A DNA stretch of 64,000 nucleotides from Clostridiales bacterium (lineage in GTDB: Bacteria > Bacillota > Clostridia > Saccharofermentanales > Saccharofermentanaceae). Below are positions 35,214 to 44,138 of this stretch, in pieces (position 1 is the first letter of the stretch; each line of letters opens with the position of its first letter). Both the position numbers and the translations under genes were made by a program. Below the pieces are notes generated by a model. That model had not been told where the DNA came from, searched no databases, and saw nothing but the letters and a program-made list of their open reading frames with translations. The stretch lies in the NCBI GenBank assembly GCA_017451265.1, contig JAFSPU010000006.1, positions 56,730 to 120,729 of the forward strand, given 5' to 3'.

Positions 35214-35335
35214 TTGTAATCTCCTTATATATATATTATAATAATAGTTCGTAGACTTGCAGGCAATCATCGCATCGCCGTGTTGACTGCTGTGCCATAT
35301 AGGCACATTGGAACCATATCGAACAGCATTCGATA
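35214..35335 (+). promoter_or_regulatory. Internal promoter and two-hairpin leader after loaP
   Basis: TTGTAA (35214-35219), 17-base spacer, TATAAT (35237-35242). The predicted transcript then holds GTGCC-ATATA-GGCAC (about 35294-35308) and a perfect 9-bp stem CATATCGAA / TTCGATATG with a five-base loop (about 35313-35335). GGAGG follows at 35360. This is the expected arrangement for a LoaP-responsive leader. Confidence 0.6.
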
Positions 35336-35852
35336 TGTAGAAAAGTGTACGAGAAATCCGGAGGCAATAAGAATAGACTACATCATCAGGGCTAACTGCA
35401 TACCAATATGGTTCTTCGCCGTTGCTGCACTTGTTGTCATAACAGCGGGACTCATATCCAAGAAATGGTCAGACGGGCTCCTGATAGGTTATGTTCTGAT
35501 AATCCTAGGTGAGATGGTATTATTCAGAACTCATACAGTGCGTCAGGTCTTTCAGCCTCAATTGTTCTGGTCCTATGAGGTATGGGATATTCAGAAGAAA
35601 CAGATACTTGCCAATATATTGGCATATATCCCTCTGGGCCTGATAGCAGGAAAACTGTGGAGATGGAAAGGCCTCATAGCAGGAATAGGACTCTCGGTAA
35701 CATCTGAATTGCTTCAGCTGATTACACACAGAGGACTGTTCGAATTTGATGACATTATTCATAACACGCTTGGTACGTTGATAGGCGTATCACTAATCAT
35801 AATAATCGAGAAAGTAATTAAGAAGGGCATTAACAATGGACTACATAAATGA
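35280..35852 (+). CDS. VanZ-family membrane protein (start uncertain)
   Basis: A VanZ-like protein with four TM segments (I-W-F-F-A-V-A-A, G-L-L-I-G-Y-V-L-I, an I-L-A-Y-I-P-L-G-L loop segment and a C-terminal TM), plus the family's E-L-L-Q-L-I-T and F-D-D-I-I-H-N-T-L-G motifs. The only canonical upstream start is a GTG at 35280, which has no ribosome-binding site and lies inside the hairpin leader. A perfect GGAGG (35360-35364) is instead followed at eight bases by an in-frame ATA (35373), which would give a protein beginning right before TM1. I favour 35373. VanZ members are common in polysaccharide loci; their role is unclear. The 3' end overlaps the aminotransferase by 17 bases. Confidence 0.8.
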   Translation: MLTAVPYRHIGTISNSIRYVEKCTRNPEAIRIDYIIRANCIPIWFFAVAALVVITAGLISKKWSDGLLIGYVLIILGEMVLFRTHTVRQVFQPQLFWSYEVWDIQKKQILANILAYIPLGLIAGKLWRWKGLIAGIGLSVTSELLQLITHRGLFEFDDIIHNTLGTLIGVSLIIIIEKVIKKGINNGLHK

Positions 35853-37131
35853 TCCCAGATTCGAGGGAATAGAACCATTTGATAACAGAGTATGGCTCGC
35901 TTCTCCTACTATGCATGGAGAAGAACAGAAGTGGATCAATGATGCATTTGATAAAAACTGGATCACTACTGCAGGTGAGAATATCAATGTAATTGAGAAG
36001 CAAATAGCAGAGAAGATTGGAAGAAAGCAGGCTGTTGCATTAAGTGCAGGTACTGCAGCTTTGCATCTGGCTATCAAGCTTGCAGCTGAGAAACTCTATG
36101 GACAGCCCAAGGTTGGTCACGGCTCACTTGAAGGAAAGAAGGTATTCTGTTCTGACATGACATTCGATGCCACAGTTAATGGCATCTGTTATGAGAATGG
36201 TGAGCCTGTGTTCATAGACACAGAATACGACTCATGGAATATGGATCCTGTCGCTCTTCGTAAGGCATTCGAGATCTATCCCGATGTCCGACTGATAGTT
36301 GTAGCTCATCTCTATGGTACTCCCGGTAAGATAAATGAGATCCGTAAGATCGCCGATGAGCATAATGCGCTGATAATCGAGGATGCAGCAGAGTCATTCG
36401 GTGCCACATATAACGGTAAGCAGACGGGATGCTTCGGTGATTATGCAGTTATAAGTTTCAACGGTAATAAGATAATCACAGGTTCATCCGGAGGAATGCT
36501 TCTCTGTGACGATGAAGAAGATGCAAATAAGATCAGAAAGTGGTCTACTCAGTCAAGAGAAGATGCTCCATGGTATCAGCATGAAGAACTCGGATACAAC
36601 TACCGAATGAGCAACATCATTGCAGGTGTAGTAAGAGGACAAATCCCTTATCTTGAAGAGCATATTGCTCAAAAAAAGGCTATATTCAACAGATACAAGG
36701 AAGGACTTAAGAATCTTCCTATATCAATGAATCCGATTCCTGACAACACAGTGCCTAACTACTGGCTCTCCTGCATGATAATTGATAAGGATGCAATGTG
36801 TGAGACCGTAAGAGGAGAGAAGCAGGCGCTCTTCAGACATGAGACAGGTAAGAGTTGTCCTACAGAAATTCTGGAGGCATTAAGTGCTTTCAAGGCTGAC
36901 GGAAGACCTATCTGGAAGCCAATGCATATGCAGCCTATCTACAGAATGAATCCGTTCATTACATCAAATGGTAATGGCAGAGCAAGATCCAATGCTTATA
37001 TCAATGAGACAGGTATGGTCGATGTTGGTGCTGATATCTTCGAGAGAGGTCTGTGTCTACCAAGTGATAACAAGATGGCAGCGGATGAGCAGGATAGGAT
37101 AATAGAGATTATTCACAGGTGCTTCAGGTAA
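35836..37131 (+). CDS. DegT/DnrJ/EryC1-family sugar aminotransferase
   Basis: A 431-residue PLP-dependent enzyme that aminates 4-keto sugars bound to UDP. The PLP lysine lies in F-N-G-N-K-I-I (about residue 213), with E-D-A-A-E-S-F-G upstream and S-A-G-T-A-A-L-H-L near residue 75. The substrate is most likely the 4-keto product of the dehydratase at 32.8 kb. It overlaps the VanZ gene and is followed by the sugar transferase after three bases. Confidence 0.93.
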   Translation: MDYINDPRFEGIEPFDNRVWLASPTMHGEEQKWINDAFDKNWITTAGENINVIEKQIAEKIGRKQAVALSAGTAALHLAIKLAAEKLYGQPKVGHGSLEGKKVFCSDMTFDATVNGICYENGEPVFIDTEYDSWNMDPVALRKAFEIYPDVRLIVVAHLYGTPGKINEIRKIADEHNALIIEDAAESFGATYNGKQTGCFGDYAVISFNGNKIITGSSGGMLLCDDEEDANKIRKWSTQSREDAPWYQHEELGYNYRMSNIIAGVVRGQIPYLEEHIAQKKAIFNRYKEGLKNLPISMNPIPDNTVPNYWLSCMIIDKDAMCETVRGEKQALFRHETGKSCPTEILEALSAFKADGRPIWKPMHMQPIYRMNPFITSNGNGRARSNAYINETGMVDVGADIFERGLCLPSDNKMAADEQDRIIEIIHRCFR

Positions 37132-37134
37132 TCG

Positions 37135-37863
37135 ATGAGTACATTTGAACGTAAGAAGGGATTCTACGAGAAGTATATTAAACGTCTTCTCGATATCATA
37201 TGTTCGTTGTTGGCGATCATAGTGTTTTCTTGGCTCTATCTTATTATTGCGATCATTGTTCGAATCAAGATGGGCAGTCCTGTTCTGTTCAAGCAACCAA
37301 GGCCGGGAATCATAAAGAACGGTAAAGAGACTATCTTTGATATGTATAAGTTCAGATCAATGACAGATGCCAGAGATGAGAATGGAAATCTATTGCCTGA
37401 TGAGCAGAGATTGCCCAAGTTCGGTATATGGTTGAGAAGAACTAGTCTTGATGAGCTTCCTGAAGCATTTAATATTCTTAAAGGTGATATGAGTGTAATC
37501 GGACCAAGACCGCAACTTGTTCGTGATATGGTGTTTATGTCTGATGAGCAGAGAATGAGGCATACTGCTAGACCTGGATTATCTGGATTGGCACAAGTTA
37601 TGGGAAGAAATGCTATTTCTTGGGAAGACAAACTAAATTGGGATATTGAGTATATTAAGAATATTGGTTTCCTGAATGACGTGAAGATTGTTCTTAAGAC
37701 TGTTAAGAATGTGTTTGGACATAATGAAAGTGCTGATGAGTTAGATGTAACTCTAGATTATGGGGATGATCTTCTTAAGACAGGAATTGTTACTAGCGAT
37801 CAGTATGACTATCTACAAGAATATGCGAAAAGTTTGATAACTGAATATGAGGAACGAAGATAA
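37135..37863 (+). CDS. Initiating phosphoglycosyl transferase (PglC/WcaJ C-terminal type)
   Basis: A 242-residue monotopic enzyme transferring a sugar-1-phosphate to undecaprenyl phosphate, the first step of repeat-unit assembly. A single re-entrant hydrophobic helix (about 15-42) carries the usual K-R-L-L-D-I-I; F-K-Q-P-R-P-G follows, and the catalytic D-E pair is in S-L-D-E-L-P-E (about 102). G-P-R-P-Q-L and R-P-G-L-S-G-L-A-Q-V are family marks. The short form matches PglC, which prefers UDP-diNAcBac-type sugars. AT content begins to rise within this gene. It overlaps the next gene by one base. Confidence 0.94.
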   Translation: MSTFERKKGFYEKYIKRLLDIICSLLAIIVFSWLYLIIAIIVRIKMGSPVLFKQPRPGIIKNGKETIFDMYKFRSMTDARDENGNLLPDEQRLPKFGIWLRRTSLDELPEAFNILKGDMSVIGPRPQLVRDMVFMSDEQRMRHTARPGLSGLAQVMGRNAISWEDKLNWDIEYIKNIGFLNDVKIVLKTVKNVFGHNESADELDVTLDYGDDLLKTGIVTSDQYDYLQEYAKSLITEYEERR

Positions 37864-38672
37864 TGGAAAAATACAGTGTTCTAATGTCTTTGTATAAAAA
37901 AGAGCACCCAGAGTATCTTCGTCTGGCTCTTGATTCTATGATCAATCAGACAGTAAAACCAGATGAAATAGTCTTGGTAGAGGATGGTCCTCTAACAGAT
38001 GAATTGTATGAAGTTATCGATGAGTATAAAGATAGACTTAATATAGTCAAGAATGAAAAAAACATGGGATTAGGATTAGCTCTTAATGAAGGGTTGAAAG
38101 CATGTAGAAATGAGCTTGTTGCTCGTATGGATACTGATGATATATCCGAAACAAGAAGATGTGAGAAGCAACTTGAGTATTTTAGCGAGTATCCCGATAC
38201 CGCTATTCTTGGTGGACAGATAGCGGAGTTTATTGGTTCAGTAGATAATGTGATTGGTAGACGTATTGTTCCAGAAACAGACGCCGAATTGAAAAATTAT
38301 TTGAAAGTACGGTGTCCATTCAATCACATGACGGTTATGTTTAAGAAAACTGAAGTGCTCAAAGCTGGCAATTATCAGGATTGGTTTTGGAATGAGGATT
38401 ACTATTTATGGGTCAGATTAGCATTACAAGGATCTGTATTTGCGAATCTTCCGGATACTTTCGTTTACACTCGTGTTGGTGAAGATATGTACAAGCGACG
38501 TGGAGGAAAGAAGTATTATATCAGCGAGATTAAGTTACAAAGATATATGCTCAGTCATAAGGTAATTGGCTATAGCACATATCTAATGAATTGTGGAAAA
38601 AGGCTAATTCTTGAAATACTGATGCCTGCTAGTTTGCGCGGATGGGTGTATAAGAGATTTGCAAGATCATGA
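37863..38672 (+). CDS. Glycosyltransferase family 2
   Basis: A 269-residue GT-A enzyme, probably adding the second sugar on the cytoplasmic face. The N-terminal S-V-L-M-S-L-Y-K and nucleotide-binding L-V-E-D-G-P motifs are followed by the metal-binding D-T-D-D (R-M-D-T-D-D, about residue 91) and by N-E-D-Y-Y-L-W-V. No TM segment. Donor and acceptor cannot be read. Confidence 0.9.
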   Translation: MEKYSVLMSLYKKEHPEYLRLALDSMINQTVKPDEIVLVEDGPLTDELYEVIDEYKDRLNIVKNEKNMGLGLALNEGLKACRNELVARMDTDDISETRRCEKQLEYFSEYPDTAILGGQIAEFIGSVDNVIGRRIVPETDAELKNYLKVRCPFNHMTVMFKKTEVLKAGNYQDWFWNEDYYLWVRLALQGSVFANLPDTFVYTRVGEDMYKRRGGKKYYISEIKLQRYMLSHKVIGYSTYLMNCGKRLILEILMPASLRGWVYKRFARS

Positions 38673-38696
38673 ATATGTTATTAAGGGGTACGATCT

Positions 38697-39509
38697 ATGA
38701 CAGAAATGCAAGCTAAGCTGTTTGATATGCTGAAATGGTTTGATGCTTTTTGTCGTCAAAACGAATTGAGTTATTATGCGGTTGGCGGGACTTTGCTTGG
38801 AGCGGTTAGACATAATGGTTTCATACCATGGGATGATGATATTGATGTTGCAATGCCTAGAGATGATTACGATAAACTGATAACTCTGATGAAAGGAAAG
38901 ACTTTCGGGAAGTATGTTCTGGAGAGTTATGACTCTGAAAATGACGATTATTGTTATCCATATAACAAGATTTACGATATTTCAACGACTTTGATTGAGA
39001 ATTATCGGAAACCGTTAAAACGCGGCATATTTCTAGATGTTTTTCCTTTGGACGGGGCTGGTAATAATGAACTTGACTCAATAAAATGGTGTAAACATAT
39101 TAACCGCAGATATTACTTTTTTTTGACAAGAATTGCAGCTGTAAGGAAGGAGCGTTCGTTGTACAAAAATGTAGCGATTGTGTTATCTAATATTATTCCC
39201 CACGTTTTTGTTAACAACTTCAAACTTCGAATTAAGTTAGATTCTATGTGTCGTAGATATAATCCTCGAGACTCTTTATATGTGGGGAATCTGTTGGGAA
39301 ACTGGGGGACGAAAGAGATTATTAAATCTTCTATAATTGGCAATCCTACTGAGTATGATTTTGAAGGGGCTAAGATTTTTGGAATTGAGCATTTTGATGA
39401 GTATTTGTCTCATATATATGGTGATTGGAGGAGCCTACCTCCTGAAGAAAAGAGACAATCTCATCATGATTATCTTTTTCTTGATTTAAATAATTCATAT
39501 AGAAAGTAA
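38697..39509 (+). CDS. LicD-family phosphotransferase (1)
   Basis: A 270-residue LicD/fukutin-like protein. The hallmark is Y-Y-A-V-G-G-T-L-L-G-A-V-R-H, followed by W-D-D-D-I-D-V-A-M-P (about residues 45-54). LicD enzymes transfer phosphocholine or other phospho-groups from CDP donors onto sugars. The nearby IspD/TarI-like cytidylyltransferase (40.7 kb) may supply its donor. AAGGGG precedes the ATG. Confidence 0.9.
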   Translation: MTEMQAKLFDMLKWFDAFCRQNELSYYAVGGTLLGAVRHNGFIPWDDDIDVAMPRDDYDKLITLMKGKTFGKYVLESYDSENDDYCYPYNKIYDISTTLIENYRKPLKRGIFLDVFPLDGAGNNELDSIKWCKHINRRYYFFLTRIAAVRKERSLYKNVAIVLSNIIPHVFVNNFKLRIKLDSMCRRYNPRDSLYVGNLLGNWGTKEIIKSSIIGNPTEYDFEGAKIFGIEHFDEYLSHIYGDWRSLPPEEKRQSHHDYLFLDLNNSYRK

Positions 39510-39553
39510 GCAGTTTACAAATCAATATAATACAAGAGTTTATACAGATTAAT

Positions 39554-40615
39554 ATGACTATCTATGATAATTGTGAATATTTGGAAGATATCCTTGATGT
39601 TGGAAGTCTTGAATTACCGTGGACAAAATTGCAAGGTAAAAGCATTATGATTTCAGGTGCAACAGGGTTGATTGGAAGTTTCCTTATTGATGTAATCCTT
39701 GAAAAGAACCGAATCGATGACCTTGATTGTACAGTCTATGCGCTTGGTAGAAACGAGGAGAAGGCTATTAAGCGATTTTCAAGATATCAACAAGATCCAC
39801 ATTTCATGTTTATCCGTTATGATGTGAATATGCCGTTAGTTCGTAACGACATTGGTTCTGTTGATTACATATTACATTTGGCATCAAACACACACCCGAT
39901 GCTTTATGCTACAGATCCGATTGGTACTATTACAACAAATATCATTGGCTTGCGGAATTTGCTAGATTTTGCTGTAGAACACTGTGCTACTCGATTTGCT
40001 TTTGCTTCATCAAATGAAGTGTATGGTGAGAATCGTGGTGATACTGAGTTTTTTAATGAACATTATTGCGGATATATAAATTGTAATACGCTAAGAGCTG
40101 GATATCCTGAAAGCAAACGATGTGGCGAAGCACTTTGTCAAGCCTACAGGTTTCAGAAGAACCTTGATATTGTGATTGCTCGTGTAACTCGTTCTTATGG
40201 TCCTACGATGAATATGTCTGATACGAAGGCAATTAGTCAATTTATTAAGAAGGGCATTGCAGGAGAAGATATAATTTTGAAGTCTGAAGGGACTCAGTAC
40301 TATAGTTATACTTACATGGCTGATGCTGTAAGCGGTTTGCTTTGGATTATACTGGCAGGAGAGAATGGTGAAGCATATAACATATCTGAAGAACACAGCG
40401 ATGTTATGCTAAAGGATTTAGCTAGGAGCATTGCTGAGATAAATGGGAAAAGAGTTGTATTTGAGTTACCTGATGCGGTTGAAGCTTCTGGGTATAGTAC
40501 AGCGACCAAAGCAAGACTCGATGGTCATAAACTACAATCATTGGGATGGATTCCTAAATACGATATTAAGAGTGGTTTAGAAAGAACGATTAGAATTCTT
40601 AAGTCTTTTTTATAG
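39554..40615 (+). CDS. NAD-dependent sugar epimerase/dehydratase (SDR)
   Basis: A 353-residue extended SDR with the NAD loop S-G-A-T-G-L-I-G-S near residue 34, then A-S-S-N-E-V-Y-G and the catalytic Y-P-E-S-K-R (about 188). Length and motifs fit UDP- or CDP-sugar epimerases or decarboxylases. Its place between LicD and a cytidylyltransferase suggests it acts on the CDP- or NDP-linked precursor of this module. No clear ribosome-binding site precedes the ATG. Confidence 0.88.
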   Translation: MTIYDNCEYLEDILDVGSLELPWTKLQGKSIMISGATGLIGSFLIDVILEKNRIDDLDCTVYALGRNEEKAIKRFSRYQQDPHFMFIRYDVNMPLVRNDIGSVDYILHLASNTHPMLYATDPIGTITTNIIGLRNLLDFAVEHCATRFAFASSNEVYGENRGDTEFFNEHYCGYINCNTLRAGYPESKRCGEALCQAYRFQKNLDIVIARVTRSYGPTMNMSDTKAISQFIKKGIAGEDIILKSEGTQYYSYTYMADAVSGLLWIILAGENGEAYNISEEHSDVMLKDLARSIAEINGKRVVFELPDAVEASGYSTATKARLDGHKLQSLGWIPKYDIKSGLERTIRILKSFL

Positions 40616-40659
40616 AATTGATGAGTTGCCTAAAATAGGGTTTGAAACGAGGAAATACA

Positions 40660-41373
40660 ATGAAAAATTATGTGATTATACTTGCCGGCGGAGTTGGAAA
40701 AAGAATGCAGGCTGAAATGCCAAAGCAATTCATTGAAGTTGAGGGAAAACCTATCATTGTTTATACGATAGAACGATTTCAAAATAATCCGAATATTGAG
40801 AAAATTGTAGTTGTTTGTATAAAGGATTGGATTGATTATTTAAAAGAATTAGTAGAAAAATACTCATTAACCAAAGTACAGTGGATTACAGAAGGCGGCG
40901 AAACTAGTCACGATTCCATCAGAAATGGAGTGTTCTTCTTACGTGATAAAGTAGAGCCTGAGGACTTCGTGGTAATTCATGACGCAGTTAGACCTATTCT
41001 CCCCCAGAAAGCTATAGATGAGGTATTATGTGTGGCTCATATAAATGGCAATGCATCGTCTTCTATAGCGTGTCATCCTCCCATTGTTTATACAGATGAT
41101 TGTATTTCAGGAATATCAGACATTGACAGAGATCATGTTATGTTAACTGCATCTCCTCAAGCATATAGATATTCACTAGTGTTAAAGTGTTATGAAATGG
41201 CAGAATTGGAAAATAAACATGATTTTACTTTTACTAGCTCATTGTTAATTCATTGTGGAGAACGGGTGTTTTTCGCAAGAGGAACTACAAGTAATATAAA
41301 AGTGACTCAAAAAGAAGATTTGGCTTTGTTTAAGGCATTGTTAAGTGTGCCTGAAGATTGTTTGTTTAAATAG
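40660..41373 (+). CDS. IspD/TarI-type cytidylyltransferase
   Basis: A 237-residue CTP-dependent transferase. The CTP loop is L-A-G-G-V-G-K-R-M (residues ~8-16), and H-D-A-V-R-P-I is the second conserved motif. Such proteins make CDP-methylerythritol (IspD) or CDP-ribitol (TarI). Its location in a glycan locus with LicD argues for a CDP-alditol-type donor rather than isoprenoid synthesis. The ATG at 40660 with GAGG eight bases upstream is preferred over a TTG at 40642. Confidence 0.88.
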   Translation: MKNYVIILAGGVGKRMQAEMPKQFIEVEGKPIIVYTIERFQNNPNIEKIVVVCIKDWIDYLKELVEKYSLTKVQWITEGGETSHDSIRNGVFFLRDKVEPEDFVVIHDAVRPILPQKAIDEVLCVAHINGNASSSIACHPPIVYTDDCISGISDIDRDHVMLTASPQAYRYSLVLKCYEMAELENKHDFTFTSSLLIHCGERVFFARGTTSNIKVTQKEDLALFKALLSVPEDCLFK

Positions 41374-41411
41374 AAGTGATAAAGAATTACTGAAACAAGG
41401 AGACATACACT

Positions 41412-41945
41412 TTGAATTGTTCAGAATACTTAGTGGATTATTTGATTAAACATGATGTTAAAGATGTGTTTGGTTATGCAGGGGGGTACATAGTGCCCTT
41501 CATGGATGCTTTATACAAACGCAAAGACGAAATCGCAACACATGTATGCTATAACGAGCAGGGGTGTGCTCTTGCGGCGGATGGATATGCTCGTACAAGT
41601 GGACGTCTGGGGGTTTATTTCACTACATCTGGACCAGGCGCTGTGAATGCTCTTGGTGGACTAGCAGATGCATGGTTTGATGGATATCCGATAATGGGTA
41701 TCTGCGGAAATGTTCCGACGAATGAAATGAAAGGTTTTTCAGGAATTCGCCAGAATGGTTTTCAAGAGATGGATCTTGTTTCTATGACAAGAAATATTAC
41801 AAAGTATTCAGTTACGGCAAATAGCAGTGAAGGATTCTCGGAAATAGTAAATCGCGCATATAACATTGCTCAACTAGGAAGAAAAGGAGGCGTCATAATT
41901 GATTTTCCGCTCGACATACAGAAAGCCGATTTTATTGGTAGGTAA
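41412..41945 (+). CDS. ThDP-dependent enzyme, N-terminal half (frameshifted gene)
   Basis: The acetolactate-synthase-like PYR domain of a thiamin-diphosphate enzyme (177 aa). It has the activating glutamate in Y-N-E-Q-G-C-A-L-A-A-D-G-Y-A-R and ends at I-D-F-P-L-D-I-Q-K before running out of frame. TTG start with AAGGAG at normal spacing. The rest of the enzyme continues in the +1 frame from about 41925. The normal linker between the PYR and central domains, about 30-50 residues, is missing at the junction. This half alone cannot be catalytic. Confidence 0.82.
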   Translation: MNCSEYLVDYLIKHDVKDVFGYAGGYIVPFMDALYKRKDEIATHVCYNEQGCALAADGYARTSGRLGVYFTTSGPGAVNALGGLADAWFDGYPIMGICGNVPTNEMKGFSGIRQNGFQEMDLVSMTRNITKYSVTANSSEGFSEIVNRAYNIAQLGRKGGVIIDFPLDIQKADFIGR

Positions 41946-43020
41946 TGGAGTTAGAACTGCAGATGCAGTTGATTTAGTTCATGAGTTTGCAAGAAAGACG
42001 AACATTCCACTTCTAACTACAATGAATGCTGTGGATATTGCGCAGGACGATTTGCATATTGGATTCATTGGGACACATGGAAATAGAATTGCCAATACGA
42101 TACTCAACCATTGTGATTTGATTGTTTCTGTTGGAGCAAGACTCGGACTTAGACAGGTAGGGAGATATACACATAATTTTGCACCTCAAGCGGATCTCGT
42201 GCGCGCGGATATTGATGAATATGAACTTAGCCGGAGTATTAAAAGTGCTGAGAAAAAGTATCATTCAGATGCTAGAGATTTTATGAGAATGATTCTTAAT
42301 GAGGAGGTTCCCAATTACACATCATGGAAGAATCAATGTATGGAAGCAAAAACTATTCTAGATAATTATGATAAGCAACCGGGAAACTTAGCTGTTGAGA
42401 AGATAGCCTCTCTTCTTCCACAAGATTCCGTAGTATCTGTCGATGTCGGAATGCATCAGTGTTGGTGTGCTCAATCTCTTGTCCTTAGAGGAGATAAAGT
42501 CCGAATTCATATCAGTGGTGGATATGGAACAATGGGGTGTGGTCTTCCTTTCGCTATTGGTTCATCGATTTCAATGGGAAACGCAAGGTCATATTGTATA
42601 GCTGGAGATGGAGGATTTCAGATGAATATTCAGGAACTTGAGACAGTAAGGAGAGAAAACTTACCTATTAAGATATTTATCCTAAATAATCGAGTTCTTG
42701 GAAAAATAAGTGAGACACAACATTTCAATCACAACAATCGTTTTGCTAACACAGCTGCATCAGGTGGATATACAGTTCCAAAATTCAAGAGGATTGCGGA
42801 GGCATATGGTATAAAAGCGGTTGAGCTGGGATCTTATGAGGATTTGGATGAATATTCGGCATGGATTACAGATGATAATCCATGCTTATTTGATATATCA
42901 TTGCCAGAAGATAGCTTGCTTACCCCCAAAATAAAATGGGAAACAAGCAGAATATCACCCCCTCTCTCTGATGATATTGTTGCAAGAGTCGAAGAAATCC
43001 TTTCAAGAACAAATGAGTAG
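41899..43020 (+). CDS. ThDP-dependent enzyme, C-terminal half (frameshifted gene)
   Basis: Central and PP domains of the same enzyme. The homologous part begins at K-P-I-L-L-V-G-N-G-V and includes the ThDP/Mg motif G-D-G-G-F-Q-M-N (about nt 42607). No credible start or ribosome-binding site is present; the frame coordinates only mark its extent. Joining both halves by a +1 shift near 41921 gives about 535 residues, shorter than the 550-600 usual for the family. The product is probably inactive unless the halves are joined by frameshifting or associate. What it made, probably a branched or keto precursor for the neighbouring module, cannot be told. Confidence 0.8.
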   Translation: MIFRSTYRKPILLVGNGVRTADAVDLVHEFARKTNIPLLTTMNAVDIAQDDLHIGFIGTHGNRIANTILNHCDLIVSVGARLGLRQVGRYTHNFAPQADLVRADIDEYELSRSIKSAEKKYHSDARDFMRMILNEEVPNYTSWKNQCMEAKTILDNYDKQPGNLAVEKIASLLPQDSVVSVDVGMHQCWCAQSLVLRGDKVRIHISGGYGTMGCGLPFAIGSSISMGNARSYCIAGDGGFQMNIQELETVRRENLPIKIFILNNRVLGKISETQHFNHNNRFANTAASGGYTVPKFKRIAEAYGIKAVELGSYEDLDEYSAWITDDNPCLFDISLPEDSLLTPKIKWETSRISPPLSDDIVARVEEILSRTNE

Positions 43021-43042
43021 ATTATTCTTATAGATAATAAAT

Positions 43043-44119
43043 ATGTATTCACCTAATAGAAATAATTATGTCGATATTATGCGCGGTCTTGCCATGTTGT
43101 TGGTCGTTCTGTGTCATACAATGACTGGGTGTACGACAGGCTCGGAGGAGAGTTTTCTTTTTAATGTTGTTTGGTCTCTTCAGATGCCCCTGTTTATTCT
43201 AATTAGTGGTTATGTTACCAGATATAGCCGTAGCATTAATACTGGTGTAGAGTTATGGTTATTTATTAAACGACGCACTTTGGCATATATGCTACCATGG
43301 GTTGTATGGAGTTTCCTTGTGCGAGGTGTTGTTTTTGGACAATATAACTTATTGAACATAAAATGGCTCTTATGGCATATGGATTCAGGTTATTGGTTTC
43401 TTGTAACAATCTGGACAATAAGTATTGCTTTTGGCTTAAGTTCATTTATTGCTCTTAAAATTGCTAAGAATCAAGGAATTAAACTTCAGGTGATAAAGAC
43501 TGTTTTGTATCTGGTTGCTATGACTCTGTTGGCAGGAATCGGATATGTTGCAGGAATGACATTTTTTGCGATTAAACTGACACTGTATTATATGCCGTTT
43601 TTCTTTATAGGATATCTTTATGGACAATACAGCGAAAAGCTTTATGAAACTAAGTATGGAAGTAATATTAAAGATGTTGTTGTTATGATTTGCCTGGCTA
43701 CATGGTTAGTGATTATAACAAGAGTATATTTGTTTTGTTTATCTGATAGTGGCATGGGAATAGTACTGAGAGTTATTTCCTCCATGTCAGGTTGTATTGC
43801 TGTATGTGGACTTTGTAAAGGTATTTATGAAAAAATCGGTGGGGACAAATTCTATAGTCTAGGCGTTGAGCAGTGTATGCAAACTGGACGTTTATCTATG
43901 AGTATACTTCATTGGGCAGGAAAGAAGAGTCTTGAAATATATATGATTCACGGATTACTATTGAATATCCTGATGCCGGGAGTTAAACCTTATTTTTCAA
44001 GTCCTTCTGGTTATGGTTATGTATTTGCTAACTTTATAATCACATTGATCTTGTGTGCATTATTCATATCTTTGCTTTCCAAGAATCGCTATGTAAAGAG
44101 AATACTTGGAATGAAATAA
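43043..44119 (+). CDS. Membrane acyltransferase family 3 (1)
   Basis: A 358-residue integral membrane protein with about ten TM segments. The N-terminal R-N-N-Y-V-D-I-M-R-G-L-A-M and conserved H in V-L-C-H-T-M are typical of the acyltransferase-3 family (O-acetylation of polysaccharides). The C-terminal K-S-L-E-I-Y-M-I-H-G motif is also present. It likely decorates the repeat unit with an acyl group. Confidence 0.88.
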   Translation: MYSPNRNNYVDIMRGLAMLLVVLCHTMTGCTTGSEESFLFNVVWSLQMPLFILISGYVTRYSRSINTGVELWLFIKRRTLAYMLPWVVWSFLVRGVVFGQYNLLNIKWLLWHMDSGYWFLVTIWTISIAFGLSSFIALKIAKNQGIKLQVIKTVLYLVAMTLLAGIGYVAGMTFFAIKLTLYYMPFFFIGYLYGQYSEKLYETKYGSNIKDVVVMICLATWLVIITRVYLFCLSDSGMGIVLRVISSMSGCIAVCGLCKGIYEKIGGDKFYSLGVEQCMQTGRLSMSILHWAGKKSLEIYMIHGLLLNILMPGVKPYFSSPSGYGYVFANFIITLILCALFISLLSKNRYVKRILGMK

Positions 44120-44138
44120 CTGAAGAGTAACGATAAAG

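Noticed and set aside
41412-43020. Programmed frameshift joining the two ThDP halves
   Set aside because: No clear slippery heptamer with a downstream pseudoknot was seen, and the joined product would still lack the family's interdomain linker. A deletion with frameshift, or an assembly error, explains it better.
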